The notes beneath the pieces were generated by a model, which was not told the DNA's origin, did no database searches, and saw only the letters and a program-made list of their open reading frames with translations. Positions 18,773-27,518 of a stretch of 64,000 nucleotides of DNA are shown here, in pieces; position 1 is the first letter of the stretch; each line of letters opens with the position of its first letter. Source of the DNA: Thermoplasmatota archaeon. Lineage in GTDB: Archaea > Thermoplasmatota > Thermoplasmata > Thermoplasmatales > Thermoplasmataceae. A program made the position numbers and the translations under genes. The stretch lies in the NCBI GenBank assembly GCA_023381355.1, contig JAMCUL010000006.1, positions 42,640 to 106,639 of the forward strand, read 5' to 3'.

Positions 18773-20507
18773 TCCCCCAAAATATATTGTCCTTTCTTTT
18801 TATCTTGATTATTTCTTCCAGTGTCCCCATAGTGGCCTCATCAAGCGCATTTGAGCGTAATGCCCTGACGACCTCCTCATTGATGTCGACATAAATAGGT
18901 CTTTCGGGAAATATCTGCCTGTTCAGGGTCACACCGTCAATTGCAACTGCAACCTCAGAACCGGCTTCAGCAAATTTCTTTGAAGTTTCACCTTCCCGTA
19001 TACTTTTGATTGTACCTGCATACTTGCCATCTTCCCTGATGAGATTATCGTCTACCTTTATCCTGCCGGACATCACCTTTACACCGACTATCACAGGTTT
19101 AGCTGCCCTGAATATATAATCAGGCATTATAACAAATTTAGAAGGGACTGGCATACCCTGCTTTCTTTCCTCTTCCATGGCATTCTTACGGTTCACCAGC
19201 CATTTATCAATCTCCTCAACGAGATGGTATATAACTCCAGAAGTAACTATTCCAATATCATATGCCATAACTGATGATTTCGCATCAGGGGATAATTCAA
19301 CATTAAAGCCTGCAAGAATTCTATCCATCGGATCTGTTAATGTTGAAACATCGATAAGGTCTCTCTTACTGATCTCTCCTATCTGGGCTGACCTTATCTG
19401 TATATTCTTCTGTCCCATCTCGTAGGCGATTGCTTCCAGTGAGCCAAGAGTGTCTGCTTTTAACGTAATTCCATGCTCGGCAAGTTCAATCTTTATTTTT
19501 GTCTCGTCCGTGAGCTCCTTTCTTGCCTCTTCCTCATTCCCTGGATTTATTTCTATCACGGTGGTGCCAGGTAGAACATCATAGCTATCAGAAAGCACAA
19601 TCCTGACACCTGCTGCCGAAGAAACACTTGATTTTTCAATAACCCTGGTTGAACGGTTTGACGCATTTACAAACATTGCCCTGATCTTGGTCTCTTTTAT
19701 GCCATGTGATGTATTTACAAGGATTTTGGAGCCTGCCTTGAACGTGCCCTGATAGAGTATACTGTCCAGGGTTAATCCAAGTGAATCACCACGTCTCACC
19801 TCGAGAACGCTGGCTTTTCCGTCACCTTCCTTCTTCGATATGGATTCAGAAAGATATTTCTGTGCCAGTCCTGTAACAGTGAGAAGGATCTCAATGATCC
19901 CTATTCCATACTTCGCACTTGCAGGTACTATAGGAACGGATTTTGTAAAATCAGAAATTCTATCGTACCTTTCAGAGGGCAGATTGTACTGATACATCTG
20001 GTTCACAATATTGTAAATCTTGGTTTCCATGTCAGCTGCATATTCTTCTCTCTGCTGCTTAAGGAATTCGGGAAGTGGCAGTTTATCGGTCTTCCTGAAG
20101 AGGGAGATCATATCAATCTTGTTTGCCACAATAATGAAGGGGGTCTTGAACTTCTTCAATATATTTATTGATTCAACAGTCTGCGGCATCAACCCTTCGT
20201 TTATGTCAATGACAAGGATCGCAATGTCAGCCAATGCTCCTCCCCTGGTCCTCATGTTTGCAAATGCAACATGTCCAGGGGTATCTACAAATAGGAGACC
20301 CGGTATCTTAAAAATATTTTTGGTTACCCTGCCATCGGATAATTCTACAATACGGTTAATCCCAATCTCGGTGGCAGCGATTCGCTGGGTTATTCCACCC
20401 TCTTCCTTCTTGCTTATGGCAGTACCCCTTATGGAATCCAGAATGCTTGTTTTACCGTGATCTACATGGCCTAAAACACAGATTATGGGTTGCCGTAAGG
20501 TTGACAT
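18762..20507 (-). CDS. infB: Translation initiation factor aIF5B
   Basis: A 581-residue GTPase with the G1 motif GHVDHGKTS (residues 12-20), G3 DTPGH and G4 NKID. The domain order (G domain, beta barrel domain II, domain III, domain IV) and length are those of archaeal aIF5B, which promotes ribosomal subunit joining. It is the last gene of the leftward operon that starts with rpl7ae, 16 bases after ndk. Confidence 0.95.
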   Translation of the reverse strand: MSTLRQPIICVLGHVDHGKTSILDSIRGTAISKKEEGGITQRIAATEIGINRIVELSDGRVTKNIFKIPGLLFVDTPGHVAFANMRTRGGALADIAILVIDINEGLMPQTVESINILKKFKTPFIIVANKIDMISLFRKTDKLPLPEFLKQQREEYAADMETKIYNIVNQMYQYNLPSERYDRISDFTKSVPIVPASAKYGIGIIEILLTVTGLAQKYLSESISKKEGDGKASVLEVRRGDSLGLTLDSILYQGTFKAGSKILVNTSHGIKETKIRAMFVNASNRSTRVIEKSSVSSAAGVRIVLSDSYDVLPGTTVIEINPGNEEEARKELTDETKIKIELAEHGITLKADTLGSLEAIAYEMGQKNIQIRSAQIGEISKRDLIDVSTLTDPMDRILAGFNVELSPDAKSSVMAYDIGIVTSGVIYHLVEEIDKWLVNRKNAMEEERKQGMPVPSKFVIMPDYIFRAAKPVIVGVKVMSGRIKVDDNLIREDGKYAGTIKSIREGETSKKFAEAGSEVAVAIDGVTLNRQIFPERPIYVDINEEVVRALRSNALDEATMGTLEEIIKIKRKDNIFWGTKA

Positions 20508-20523
20508 ACAATAATATTACACC

Positions 20524-20970
20524 TCAGAAAAGGTCTTCGTCCCCATACTGGAACTCAATAATTTCGTTTTTGCTGAAGAAGATTGGATATTCATGCATGA
20601 ATGATTCGTCAGAATCAGAAGCATGGATTATATTCCTGTCAATACTGATTGAATAGTCTCCCCTTATGGTGCCAGGCGCTGATTTTGAACCGTCAGTTGC
20701 CCCTGTCATCGTCCTGACCACAGATATTGCACTCTTTCCTTCAAGAAGTATTGCGACTATCGGGCCACTGGTGATATATGAAACAAGATCCTTGAAAAAA
20801 ACCTTGTCCTTATGGACATCATAATGTTTCCTTGCCATCTCTTCGCTGACTTTCATCAGTTTCATTCCTATGATGTTGAGACCTTTTGATTCCAGCCTCT
20901 TTATGATTTCACCTGAAAGACGTCGCTTTACGCCGTCTGGTTTTATAAGGACAAGCGTTCTTTCACTCAA
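20524..20970 (-). CDS. ndk: Nucleoside diphosphate kinase
   Basis: 148 residues. [13 protein letters not shown] is the family N-terminus and [12 protein letters not shown] contains the phosphohistidine of the active site. It balances nucleoside triphosphate pools. Its ATG overlaps the rpl24e stop (ATGA), so translation is coupled. Confidence 0.95.
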   Translation of the reverse strand: MSERTLVLIKPDGVKRRLSGEIIKRLESKGLNIIGMKLMKVSEEMARKHYDVHKDKVFFKDLVSYITSGPIVAILLEGKSAISVVRTMTGATDGSKSAPGTIRGDYSISIDRNIIHASDSDESFMHEYPIFFSKNEIIEFQYGDEDLF

Positions 20971-21206
20971 TGAGATCCCTCTTGCTCAACCTTTTGCCTT
21001 TGGGACTCAGAATTTTTCCTAAGTCTCTTTAGATTCTGATATTCTCTTGTCCATTTTATCCTTCTTGGGACTCTCTTCAGCTTGAGCATGTTGACCCTGC
21101 ATTTCCTGCTACAGAAATTGAATATGTTTCCATCCTTCCTTATGTATGTCATCCCTGTGCCGGGCTCAATTTCATTACCGCAAAAAGTGCATACTTTATT
21201 AACCAT
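20967..21206 (-). CDS. rpl24e: Ribosomal protein L24e
   Basis: 79 residues with a four-cysteine zinc site ([13 protein letters not shown], then [19 protein letters not shown]). Length and order are standard for the archaeal large-subunit protein. The gene lies between rps28e and ndk, an arrangement conserved in many archaea. Confidence 0.95.
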   Translation of the reverse strand: MVNKVCTFCGNEIEPGTGMTYIRKDGNIFNFCSRKCRVNMLKLKRVPRRIKWTREYQNLKRLRKNSESQRQKVEQEGSH

Positions 21207-21210
21207 TTTA

Positions 21211-21420
21211 TCACCTTATGGACAGCTTCTTTGCTTCCCTTGCTGTTTCTCTTAGCATTAATATGTCTCCAACCTTAACAGGACCCAGAACGTTTCTGGC
21301 TATGATTCTTCCCTGATCTCTTCCGGATAGCACTCTAACCTTGACTGTTGTTGCTTCGCCAGTCATGCCGGTCCTACCCATCAATTCTACAACTTCCGCT
21401 GGCGTTGCATCATCTGCCAA
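21211..21420 (-). CDS. rps28e: Ribosomal protein S28e
   Basis: 69 residues with the conserved [21 protein letters not shown] and the C-terminal [11 protein letters not shown]. The start is TTG, with GGTGA a few bases upstream; the next ATG-like codons would remove conserved sequence. It is a small-subunit protein near the mRNA exit. Confidence 0.93.
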   Translation of the reverse strand: MADDATPAEVVELMGRTGMTGEATTVKVRVLSGRDQGRIIARNVLGPVKVGDILMLRETAREAKKLSIR

Positions 21421-21430
21421 TTACTTCACC

Positions 21431-21799
21431 TCATTTACTAAGACCGGAAAGCTCTGAAAGTATCTGCTTGAAGAGTTCTTCGTTCTTACCGAAATCAACT
21501 ATCGAAAGGGATGCTGCTGAACTGATCCCTACCTTTGAACCAAGCTCTGCCCTCGTCTTCACAAAAGCGTATGGGACTTTTCTCTCTTCACATAGCTTCG
21601 GAAGGAAGTACACAACCTCTGGTGGATTTACATCTTCCGCAATAATAACAATCTTGCTGGTACCACTTTCTACTGTCTTTATAACCTCGTTTGTTCCTTT
21701 CTTGATCTTTCCGCCTCTATAGCTGTTTTCAACCAATTCCAGAATCTTCTTTTCTAAAGACTCGGGAGTTTCAAACTTAACATATGTTGCTTTATCCAT
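21431..21799 (-). CDS. rpl7ae: Ribosomal protein L7Ae (also box C/D and H/ACA RNA-binding protein)
   Basis: 122 residues. GGKIKKGTNEVIKTVE and IIAEDVNPPEVVYFLPKLC are the kink-turn-binding signature. It serves the large ribosomal subunit and RNP enzymes that modify RNA. I chose ATG 21799 because GGAGGT lies about seven bases upstream; the longer frame begins with the GTG inside that site. It is the first gene of the operon. Confidence 0.95.
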   Translation of the reverse strand: MDKATYVKFETPESLEKKILELVENSYRGGKIKKGTNEVIKTVESGTSKIVIIAEDVNPPEVVYFLPKLCEERKVPYAFVKTRAELGSKVGISSAASLSIVDFGKNEELFKQILSELSGLSK

Positions 21800-21840
21800 G
21801 TTTTTTACCTCCTTCACAGAGTAAGCCCTTAACGTAAGAA

Positions 21841-21850
21841 TGTATAAATA
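21841..21850 (-). promoter_or_regulatory. TATA box of the rpl7ae-infB operon
   Basis: On the minus strand the box TATTTATACA lies about 45 bases before the rpl7ae ATG. With initiation about 25 bases downstream this leaves a short leader that includes the GGAGGT site. Confidence 0.55.
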
Positions 21851-21851
21851 G

Positions 21852-22228
21852 ATTTTTGTTTTACAAACTTTGGGAAAATGTTATTCGTGGGTTTGCTCTA
21901 GAATATCTTCATTATATACCTTTAATTTCACTTCCCTTACGTGTATTGTCATAGAATACTGCCTAAGGAATTAATCCGCCATCATACTCATTACTATCAT
22001 ATATATCATATTTCTTCAATTTAACACCATCCTATGGCATGGAAAAACCAACGTATTTTGCAAACATAAATGCATAGGCCAGGATTATAATGCGTATGCG
22101 AAAGAATTACCGAATCGCATTGCACCCCCTACATGTTACATTGGAACGAAATATATAATAACGAAAATAAATGTTCTTCATTGTCCCTTTCCTCTTATCA
22201 GTATTCACGACAATGCAACATTTAATCC
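21852..22228. other. Intergenic region without a recognisable gene
   Basis: AT-rich sequence between the ribosomal operon promoter and a transposase remnant. An imperfect hairpin (AATGCG near 22089 with CGCATT near 22110) is the only structure noticed. No tRNA, coding frame or repeat was recognised. Confidence 0.4.
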
Positions 22229-22298
22229 TTAACTCATTCCTTTTTTGTGTAATATGTCCAGATCAATATTCAAATCTGCTACCAGTTTCTTCGCTTTT
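22229..22298 (-). pseudogene. C-terminal tail of an IS4/IS1634-like transposase, split by the inserted element
   Basis: Read on the minus strand this 70-bp piece encodes a charged tail (AKKLVADLNIDLDILHKKG) and a TAA stop. It is in frame with the C-terminal fragment that ends at 25377 once the 3,078-bp segment and one CTTTT copy are removed. It is therefore the 3' end of the gene whose main remnant lies at 25377-25910. Confidence 0.75.
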
Positions 22299-22349
22299 TG
22301 TAAACGCCGATCAAGATTTGTTCAAAATCGCCGGTTTGAAATTGATCCA
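22299..22349 (+). repeat. Right terminus of the IS21-like element
   Basis: Starts TGTAAACGCCG (22299-22309) and contains ATCGCCGGTTTGAA from 22327, ending TGATCCA. It lies just downstream of istB, as the right end of IS21 elements does. It holds two motif copies, against three at the other end. Confidence 0.75.
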
Positions 22350-22375
22350 CTTTATATATAGTTTTCATTCCCTTT

Positions 22376-22846
22376 TCACTCCTTCCTCATTGTTTGTAAT
22401 GAATTCTTCTTCCTGTCCTTGAGCCTGTAAGATTCACCCTTTATGTTTATGACAGTGCAGTGATGCAGTATGCGATCAAGGACAGCAGCTGCCATTACTG
22501 AATCTCCAAGAACTTCTCCCCATTCTGAAAAAGATTTATTGCTTGTGTATATGGTTGATCTCTTCTCATATCTTGATGATACGAACTGGAAAAATAGATT
22601 GGATTCTTCCCTTGTCAATGGAAGGTATCCTATCTCATCCACTATCATCAATTTGAATCTTGAATATGTTTTAATTCTGTATTCAAGTCTCTTCAGATCA
22701 TAATCTCTCTTCAATGTCTGCACACGCTTTACAGCAGATGTGTAATATGCAGGGATATCTGACATCATTGATCTCATTCCAAGTGCAATTGACAGATGAG
22801 TCTTTCCAACGCCTGGTGGTCCCAAGTGATAAAGGGAGCACATCAA
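22376..22846 (-). pseudogene. istB: IstB-type transposition helper ATPase, N-terminally truncated
   Basis: 156 residues beginning at the Walker A region (GPPGVGKTHLSIALG), then MIVDEIGYLPL as Walker B, STIYTSNKSFSEWGEVLGD as sensor region, and AAAVLDRILHHC. Full IstB proteins are about 240-260 residues, so the N-terminal DNA/IstA-interacting domain of roughly 90 residues is missing. The break coincides with the start of an IS110 fragment on the other strand (about 22833-22845). istB supports IstA in IS21 transposition; without the N-terminus and istA it is probably inactive. Confidence 0.85.
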
Positions 22847-23099
22847 TGATAAGGAGGATAGGAAAGAACAAGAGTATCAGAGTATCGTTGCCATTGGAAG
22901 GATACTCCTTGAAACCGTATATGTGATGCTGAAGAAGAATGTGGATTTCATTGATCAGAAATATTCCTTGACCGAACGAAAGATAAGGTCAATGCATGAA
23001 AGGGCTGCAAAGAGGTCTGATGTGAAGGATATGGAAGAGGTGATTAAATTAATAAGGAAGAATAGGGTAAGAGAAAAGTCAGGAGAACTTTTTTCATAG
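22833..23099 (+). pseudogene. C-terminal fragment of an IS110-family transposase
   Basis: An open frame of 88 codons without its own start. It contains SIVAIGRILLETVYVMLKKN followed by a basic helical tail and a stop at 23097-23099. This matches the KxAxVAIxRxLLxxxYxML element near the C-terminus of IS110 transposases. Everything upstream is missing; the fragment abuts the truncated istB. The identification rests on one motif and is moderate. Confidence 0.5.
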
Positions 23100-23144
23100 A
23101 AGAAGAATTATAAAGGGATCACCAACGAATAATACCACGAAAAG

Positions 23145-23179
<35 letters not shown>

Positions 23180-23191
23180 TGCTATAGATAT

Positions 23192-24379
23192 ATGTACAAA
23201 CGCAAGAGATTACTCATGGCAGCTGCCGTATTCATATTCCTTATGTTTTTAGGGATATCCATTCAGGGTTCAATTGTGTCCCATACTAACCATAAAAATA
23301 CAATCTCTGTGTCAGATCAAATCTCAAAAGGAAATTACATGAACCATAATCCTTCCAACATGTCAAATAATTTATCTAACCTATTCTATTCATGGCTTAT
23401 GAATACTGAACACTCTGATAGCATGACTGAAAGAAATGACATTAATTCCAAAATGTCCGAAACCTCACAGGTTGAACAGTTGTTTCCAACATTCCTCGAT
23501 AAAAATCCTGCGGCCATAAACATGATCAATAAGATCACCAATAGGGAAAAGATCAGGTTCAGAATGGAAAACAGGGAAGCAGGACTCAAATTTATCAATT
23601 ACATAAAAGAACATGCTAAAATACCTGTAAACACAGTTTTAACATTATCATCAAACAATTCAAGATATTTTGTTACTAAGGCTTCAACAGCATCCTATCC
23701 TTCAGGATTTCCCACGTGGTCAGGTGAATTCACAATGGTGTCTGTAAATTATTTCAGCATATCATGGTGGTATCCTGGACCAGGGTATGCTCCATGGGCT
23801 GGTCACTGGGGCAAGCTAAACTATGGTGAACACGATACGATAAACCTCTTATATGTTGGTTCAGATGCTCAATATTGGTATAATCATATGTACAATACAA
23901 TAAATACTATACAAACATACGATGCAGTGGGTGCATCCTTCACAGCCTCATTATCTGCTTTAGGAGGTTATTATGGAATAGGAGTAATTGCTGGGACAGT
24001 TGGATCAGCAATTGCTGGAATAATCGCAGCCGCTGGAATCACAATATTTGTAATCCAGAATTATATGGCGAATCAATTGCACACAATGTATGATTCAACC
24101 TATGCAAACCCATTAAGCGGAGAACCAAAGTTTATTTGGGAATATTATAGCGTAAATTTCTATTATCCATGGATTACAGTAGTTGGAACCTTTGCATCAT
24201 CATTTTCCTGGAATGGGTATACTAACTCAGGTAGTGTTTCTATTTTCCCATATATACCCATTGTTGGAAATAACCCTGCATTTGTAGTTGTTTCCAGTGC
24301 TCTTTCAGGAGAGACACATAATATTGCAGGTAGATTAGGGTGGGATATATGGGGGCAATATTCGGGGTGGCAGTGGTGA
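23192..24379 (+). CDS. Secreted protein of unknown function, aromatic- and glycine-rich
   Basis: 395 residues with a classic signal peptide (RKR followed by a hydrophobic stretch to about residue 27). Residues 30-165 are polar and rich in Asn, Ser and Lys. From about residue 170 the chain is rich in Trp, Tyr, Pro and Gly (SWWYPGPGYAPWAGHWG), followed by a glycine/alanine-rich hydrophobic segment (GVIAGTVGSAIAGIIAAAG) that could insert into a membrane. It ends in GWQW. I do not recognise the family. It lies inside the IS21-like element, opposite to istB, and overlaps the next gene. A secreted pore-forming or antagonistic role is possible but unproven. Confidence 0.7.
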   Translation: MYKRKRLLMAAAVFIFLMFLGISIQGSIVSHTNHKNTISVSDQISKGNYMNHNPSNMSNNLSNLFYSWLMNTEHSDSMTERNDINSKMSETSQVEQLFPTFLDKNPAAINMINKITNREKIRFRMENREAGLKFINYIKEHAKIPVNTVLTLSSNNSRYFVTKASTASYPSGFPTWSGEFTMVSVNYFSISWWYPGPGYAPWAGHWGKLNYGEHDTINLLYVGSDAQYWYNHMYNTINTIQTYDAVGASFTASLSALGGYYGIGVIAGTVGSAIAGIIAAAGITIFVIQNYMANQLHTMYDSTYANPLSGEPKFIWEYYSVNFYYPWITVVGTFASSFSWNGYTNSGSVSIFPYIPIVGNNPAFVVVSSALSGETHNIAGRLGWDIWGQYSGWQW

Positions 24380-24711
24380 TTGATCTTCGGCTATTCCAAA
24401 CTCTGTGGATATTCACATATATTATTATTCTCCTCACTTTCAGAAAGGAAATCTCAAAGAGAAATAAAAATGGAATTCCCATAAAACTACATAATATAAT
24501 TATAGTCGAGTATGCAACTATTTTAGTTTTAGTTTCTTTTGGGTGCCTTCTTGCGATAATAGGTGGTCTTAACTATTTTTCACTTGTAAATTTATCGATC
24601 ACAGAGTACTGGGGGTCAGAGTTTGAATATTTGATGCTTATTCTACTATTAATATCATTCTTTGAATATGTATTCTTTAGTCTCAACAGATATCTCTTAA
24701 AGTCATCTTGA
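24340..24711 (+). CDS. Small three-helix membrane protein, overlapping the secreted-protein gene
   Basis: Up to 123 residues with three hydrophobic segments: LWIFTYIIILLTF, ATILVLVSFGCLLAIIGG and YLMLILLLISFFEYVFF, separated by short basic loops (RKEISKRNKNG). The start is either ATG 24340, which overlaps the preceding gene by 40 bases, or GTG 24376, which forms a GTGA overlap with its stop; the latter is the typical coupled arrangement. No family recognised. Tight coupling to a secreted protein suggests a partner such as an immunity, export or anchoring factor; this is inference. Confidence 0.55.
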   Translation: MGYMGAIFGVAVVIDLRLFQTLWIFTYIIILLTFRKEISKRNKNGIPIKLHNIIIVEYATILVLVSFGCLLAIIGGLNYFSLVNLSITEYWGSEFEYLMLILLLISFFEYVFFSLNRYLLKSS

Positions 24712-24724
24712 TCGCCATGTTAAT

Positions 24725-25301
24725 TATTTCAACTTTCCTTTCGGCTCACTGAATACGATTTCAGCAGTGAATCCACTGATATGGTCATCAAGATAATTTA
24801 AGATGTACTTTATGTAAAGATCATATCTTACCACTGAATTGACTATATATATGAACCTGTTTGATATTGTGCATGATTTGCTGTAAATTCGAAAAGATCC
24901 TGAAAAACCCTAATCTGCCCACATGTTAATATACTTTCTTCCAGTGATCCATTCCTCATTTATATCCACCATTATTGTCACACCAAACCTCATCAATGAC
25001 TGTTCAGATGGAAATGCACCCTATCTTCTTCGTTCTCCACTTGAATTCCATGTTAAGCCTCTCCAGTACATTTGTTGTTCTTAGTCTCTTCCTGGAAGAT
25101 TCACCGTATGATCTTTAGTTGTACAGTGAGGGATGCCATCTCTCGAACATGTCAGATGCCCTGTCAAGCCCCTCCTTAACAAGCGTGTCCTGTGCCTTTG
25201 ACACCAGTGATTCATTCTCAAGAGCCTGCTTCACGATCTGCATAACACATGACTACTTCGTCTTCGGTATCAGTTTCGTGATATTCTTCATGGAATGGAC
25301 A
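24725..25301 (-). pseudogene. Decayed IS256 (Mutator)-type transposase, C-terminal region
   Basis: Minus-strand pieces match the C-terminus of Mutator transposases: SMKNITKLIPKTK, then RKRLRTTNVLERLNMEFKWR (family TTNxLERLNxExRRR), KIGC, and after a frame change MVDINEEWITGRKYINMW (family EEWxTGRRY). Several stops and frameshifts are present. The remnant begins directly at the inner edge of the right-hand IS21 terminus. The last part (24725-24895) stays open for about 56 codons in one frame, ending in FTAEIVFSEPKGKLK, and may be the tail of this or another protein. Confidence 0.65.
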
Positions 25302-25376
25302 TGGGTCAAAATTAAACCGGCGATAGGGGTCATTTTTATTCCTGCGAAAATGCACAATTATAAACCGGCGTTTACA
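25302..25376 (-). repeat. Left terminus of the IS21-like element
   Basis: Read on the minus strand it starts TGTAAACGCCGG at 25376 and contains three tandem motif copies of about 24-26 bases, the last reading ATCGCCGGTTTAATTTTGA. It is inverted relative to the terminus at 22299-22349. Confidence 0.75.
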
Positions 25377-25910
25377 CTTTTTTCAGTATTTCACTCATGA
25401 TCTCCCCTTTCTCCATCCCGTACATCCTGATCCCTGACAGTATGAGGAGAACATCCCTCACACTGTATTTCCCATCTATCATGTTGAGAATCTGGAAGTG
25501 AAGGTACAGTGACAGCAGGTTGAGAAACGTATTAGTGAAGAGATTGTGATTATTCCTCAGCCATGATCAATCAACCTAAAGCTCGTTCTTGTAAACAGTA
25601 AATGCGTATTCCACATATTCACGCTGTTTGTTTAATCAATATATTCTTTCCAGTTCCTTATTTAGGTCAGAAAGAGAGTACATTTTTCCAAAATTAATTT
25701 AGATCCCACCATACTGTTTCTTTGTTCTCTTATTTTCCTCAATCTTAAGGAGAAAGCACTGCTTCTCCTCCGATCGCAGACTCCACGGTACTCCCGTGAA
25801 CCTGCAAAATCACTGGGATTAAACACCATGAACTTAAGTGGAACCTTCCGGTTACCTTCAATCTTTTCCCAATCTGTACTTTTTACCTTATCTAATGCGA
25901 TCTTACTCAA
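25377..25910 (-). pseudogene. IS4/IS1634-like DDE transposase, decayed, interrupted by the IS21-like element
   Basis: The minus strand encodes MYSLSDLNKELERIY, a stop, REYVEYAFTVYKNEL, two stops, then SWLRNNHNLFTNTFLNLLSL, LHFQILNMIDGKYSVRDVLL and YGMEKGEIMSEILKK in one frame. The order KxYVExxFxxxKNEL, LR-N, FLxLxLxxxIL and SVxDVLL is that of the C-terminal part of IS4/IS1634-type transposases. The upstream part (KVKSTDWEKIEGNRKVPLKF) is in another frame. The gene was probably an inactive copy; its last codons lie at 22229-22298. Confidence 0.65.
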
Positions 25911-25953
25911 TAACCTAGATTGAGTTAATTAGAGACTTATTCTCTTATCCAAT

Positions 25954-26853
25954 TTATTCCTCTAGTGTACGTGCTGCCATATTTATGACTTCATTGATCT
26001 TTGGCTCAACGATCTTCTCCATTGTGGTGATTGGATCGGGAAGTCTCCCCTTAAGGTTGTGCTTCTTGTAGAATACGGCATATGTCATTGATGGAAAAGG
26101 ATACTCATTAACCAGCTTGAAAAACTGGTTAAGCTGTTTCTGCGCCTTTATTGCTCTTGCAATATCTCCATTTACATAACTGAGATATACTTCAAGGGCC
26201 ATTGGATTGATGTTTGTTGTTCCACAAACTCCACCCTTTGCACCCATGATGAGCGACTGGAGCAGAAGATCATCCTGTCCCTGATATATCTTAACCTTAC
26301 CTGAAAAGTTTGCAGCGACTTCATTAAAATACCGAATATCACCGGAACTTTCCTTAATAGCTTCAATCTTTCCAGTTGAATCCATAATGTTTGAATATGT
26401 TACCATATCCATCCTGGAATTCGTCAGCTGCGGTATGCTATAAATATATATCTTGCCATTGAAGGAGTTACTGACAGCCTCATAATGCCGGATCATCCAC
26501 GATTGTTCCGCTTTATTATAATAAGTAGGCTGGAGGACAATCCTGGTGAAGCCTAGATCCTCAGAAAATTTGGCCATTTCAACTGCCTCCTCTGTATTTT
26601 GAGACCCGACACCCACCAAGACCTCAAAATCCATAGCCTCTTCCTGCATCATCGTCAGGAAGGATTTTTTCGTTTCTAATGTCATTAAATTAAATAGCCC
26701 GTTGCTTCCCATTGGGAACAACTTCGACACCCCAAAATTTCTCATATCTTCCAGAAAAATTTTCAAATATTCCCTTGATGGCTTTTTTTCCGCATCAAAA
26801 GGAGTTATCATTGGGCATATAATATCTGCTGGTTCTTTTCTCATAAACTCCAT
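25954..26853 (-). CDS. 2-keto-3-deoxygluconate-type aldolase (DHDPS/NAL superfamily)
   Basis: About 300 residues forming one class I aldolase barrel. FPMGSNGLFNLMT is the substrate-carboxylate loop, YIYSIPQLT has the tyrosine of the YNxP-like motif, and IEAIKESSGD carries the Schiff-base lysine. In Thermoplasma such an enzyme splits 2-keto-3-deoxy-gluconate/galactonate in the non-phosphorylative Entner-Doudoroff pathway, which fits the glucose dehydrogenase at 54765-55847. Dihydrodipicolinate synthase or another keto-acid lyase is the alternative. ATG 26853 follows AGTGAT; GTG 26865 and ATG 26844 are alternatives. Confidence 0.8.
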   Translation of the reverse strand: MEFMRKEPADIICPMITPFDAEKKPSREYLKIFLEDMRNFGVSKLFPMGSNGLFNLMTLETKKSFLTMMQEEAMDFEVLVGVGSQNTEEAVEMAKFSEDLGFTRIVLQPTYYNKAEQSWMIRHYEAVSNSFNGKIYIYSIPQLTNSRMDMVTYSNIMDSTGKIEAIKESSGDIRYFNEVAANFSGKVKIYQGQDDLLLQSLIMGAKGGVCGTTNINPMALEVYLSYVNGDIARAIKAQKQLNQFFKLVNEYPFPSMTYAVFYKKHNLKGRLPDPITTMEKIVEPKINEVINMAARTLEE

Positions 26854-26907
26854 ATTACTTATCACTTAAATAATATTGATCAAAAATGTAAGAGAGATTC
26901 AAACCTT

Positions 26908-27156
26908 TCAATTATTTTCTCGTAGCATCTCTATTATCAGGTCATTTCCATCTTCTTTGAATTCCAATATCCTGAGCTTATTCTGCCCCGCGAGTGATTC
27001 AAATATGTTCCTGTCATATGGAAACTTGTCCTTGCTGAGAAGTATCCTTATTTCCTGCCCCGGATCCAGTTCCATCTTGGTGGCTTTAAAGGCACTTTTC
27101 AGGTACATGAATGGGTCTCCACCACAGCTAATGTAACGATAATCCTCCTCAATCAT
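26908..27156 (-). CDS. Small TusA/SirA-like protein
   Basis: 82 residues with the outline of a TusA fold: N-terminal strand and CGGDPFMYLKSAFKATK in place of CPxPxxxxKKA, then LDPGQEIRILLSKDKF and a final strand FKEDGNDLIIEML. The active-site CPxP is altered; one cysteine remains but shifted by about three residues. TusA proteins relay sulfur for tRNA thiolation and cofactors. It is upstream of the aldolase gene in the same direction, with a 54-base gap. Assignment is tentative. Confidence 0.55.
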   Translation of the reverse strand: MIEEDYRYISCGGDPFMYLKSAFKATKMELDPGQEIRILLSKDKFPYDRNIFESLAGQNKLRILEFKEDGNDLIIEMLRENN

Positions 27157-27518
27157 GATCTCATATCACAATGATCAAGATGATGTTTTCCTTTTCATAT
27201 CCAGGTATCCACCATCCCGTAATTTCCTGTGGATTTCTATAGCATGGAATTACGATTGGAAAATCCGCCATTAGTATACGCATCTGCAAGGCAATTTTCC
27301 ACATTGGGGAATTTATTTATCTGCGATCCGTTTTATCAATCCTTTGCAGAAATCCTCTTTGTTGCATTCATGCTCTTTTCACCGTAAGACCACGTGCCTC
27401 TAAATGATATTTAAGGTAGATTACAGATCGTACCTGTATCAAGTTATGGCAACATATTTGACGGAAACACATAAAATTCGCAGGAACAGAAAAAATATAG
27501 TTTAAAATATAAAAAAAA
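27157..27518. other. Intergenic region without a recognisable gene
   Basis: 362 bases upstream of the TusA-like gene and downstream of the surface-protein gene. No coding frame or RNA was recognised. It must hold the promoter of the leftward TusA-like/aldolase pair. Confidence 0.4.

Noticed and set aside
22089..22115. Hairpin upstream of the transposase tail as a riboswitch or small RNA
   Set aside because: Only six base pairs with a 15-base loop and no adjacent gene to control.
25377..25620. In-frame TAG and TGA in the transposase remnant as possible pyrrolysine or selenocysteine codons
   Set aside because: The stops are accompanied by frameshifts upstream and the gene is interrupted by an insertion, so decay explains them.
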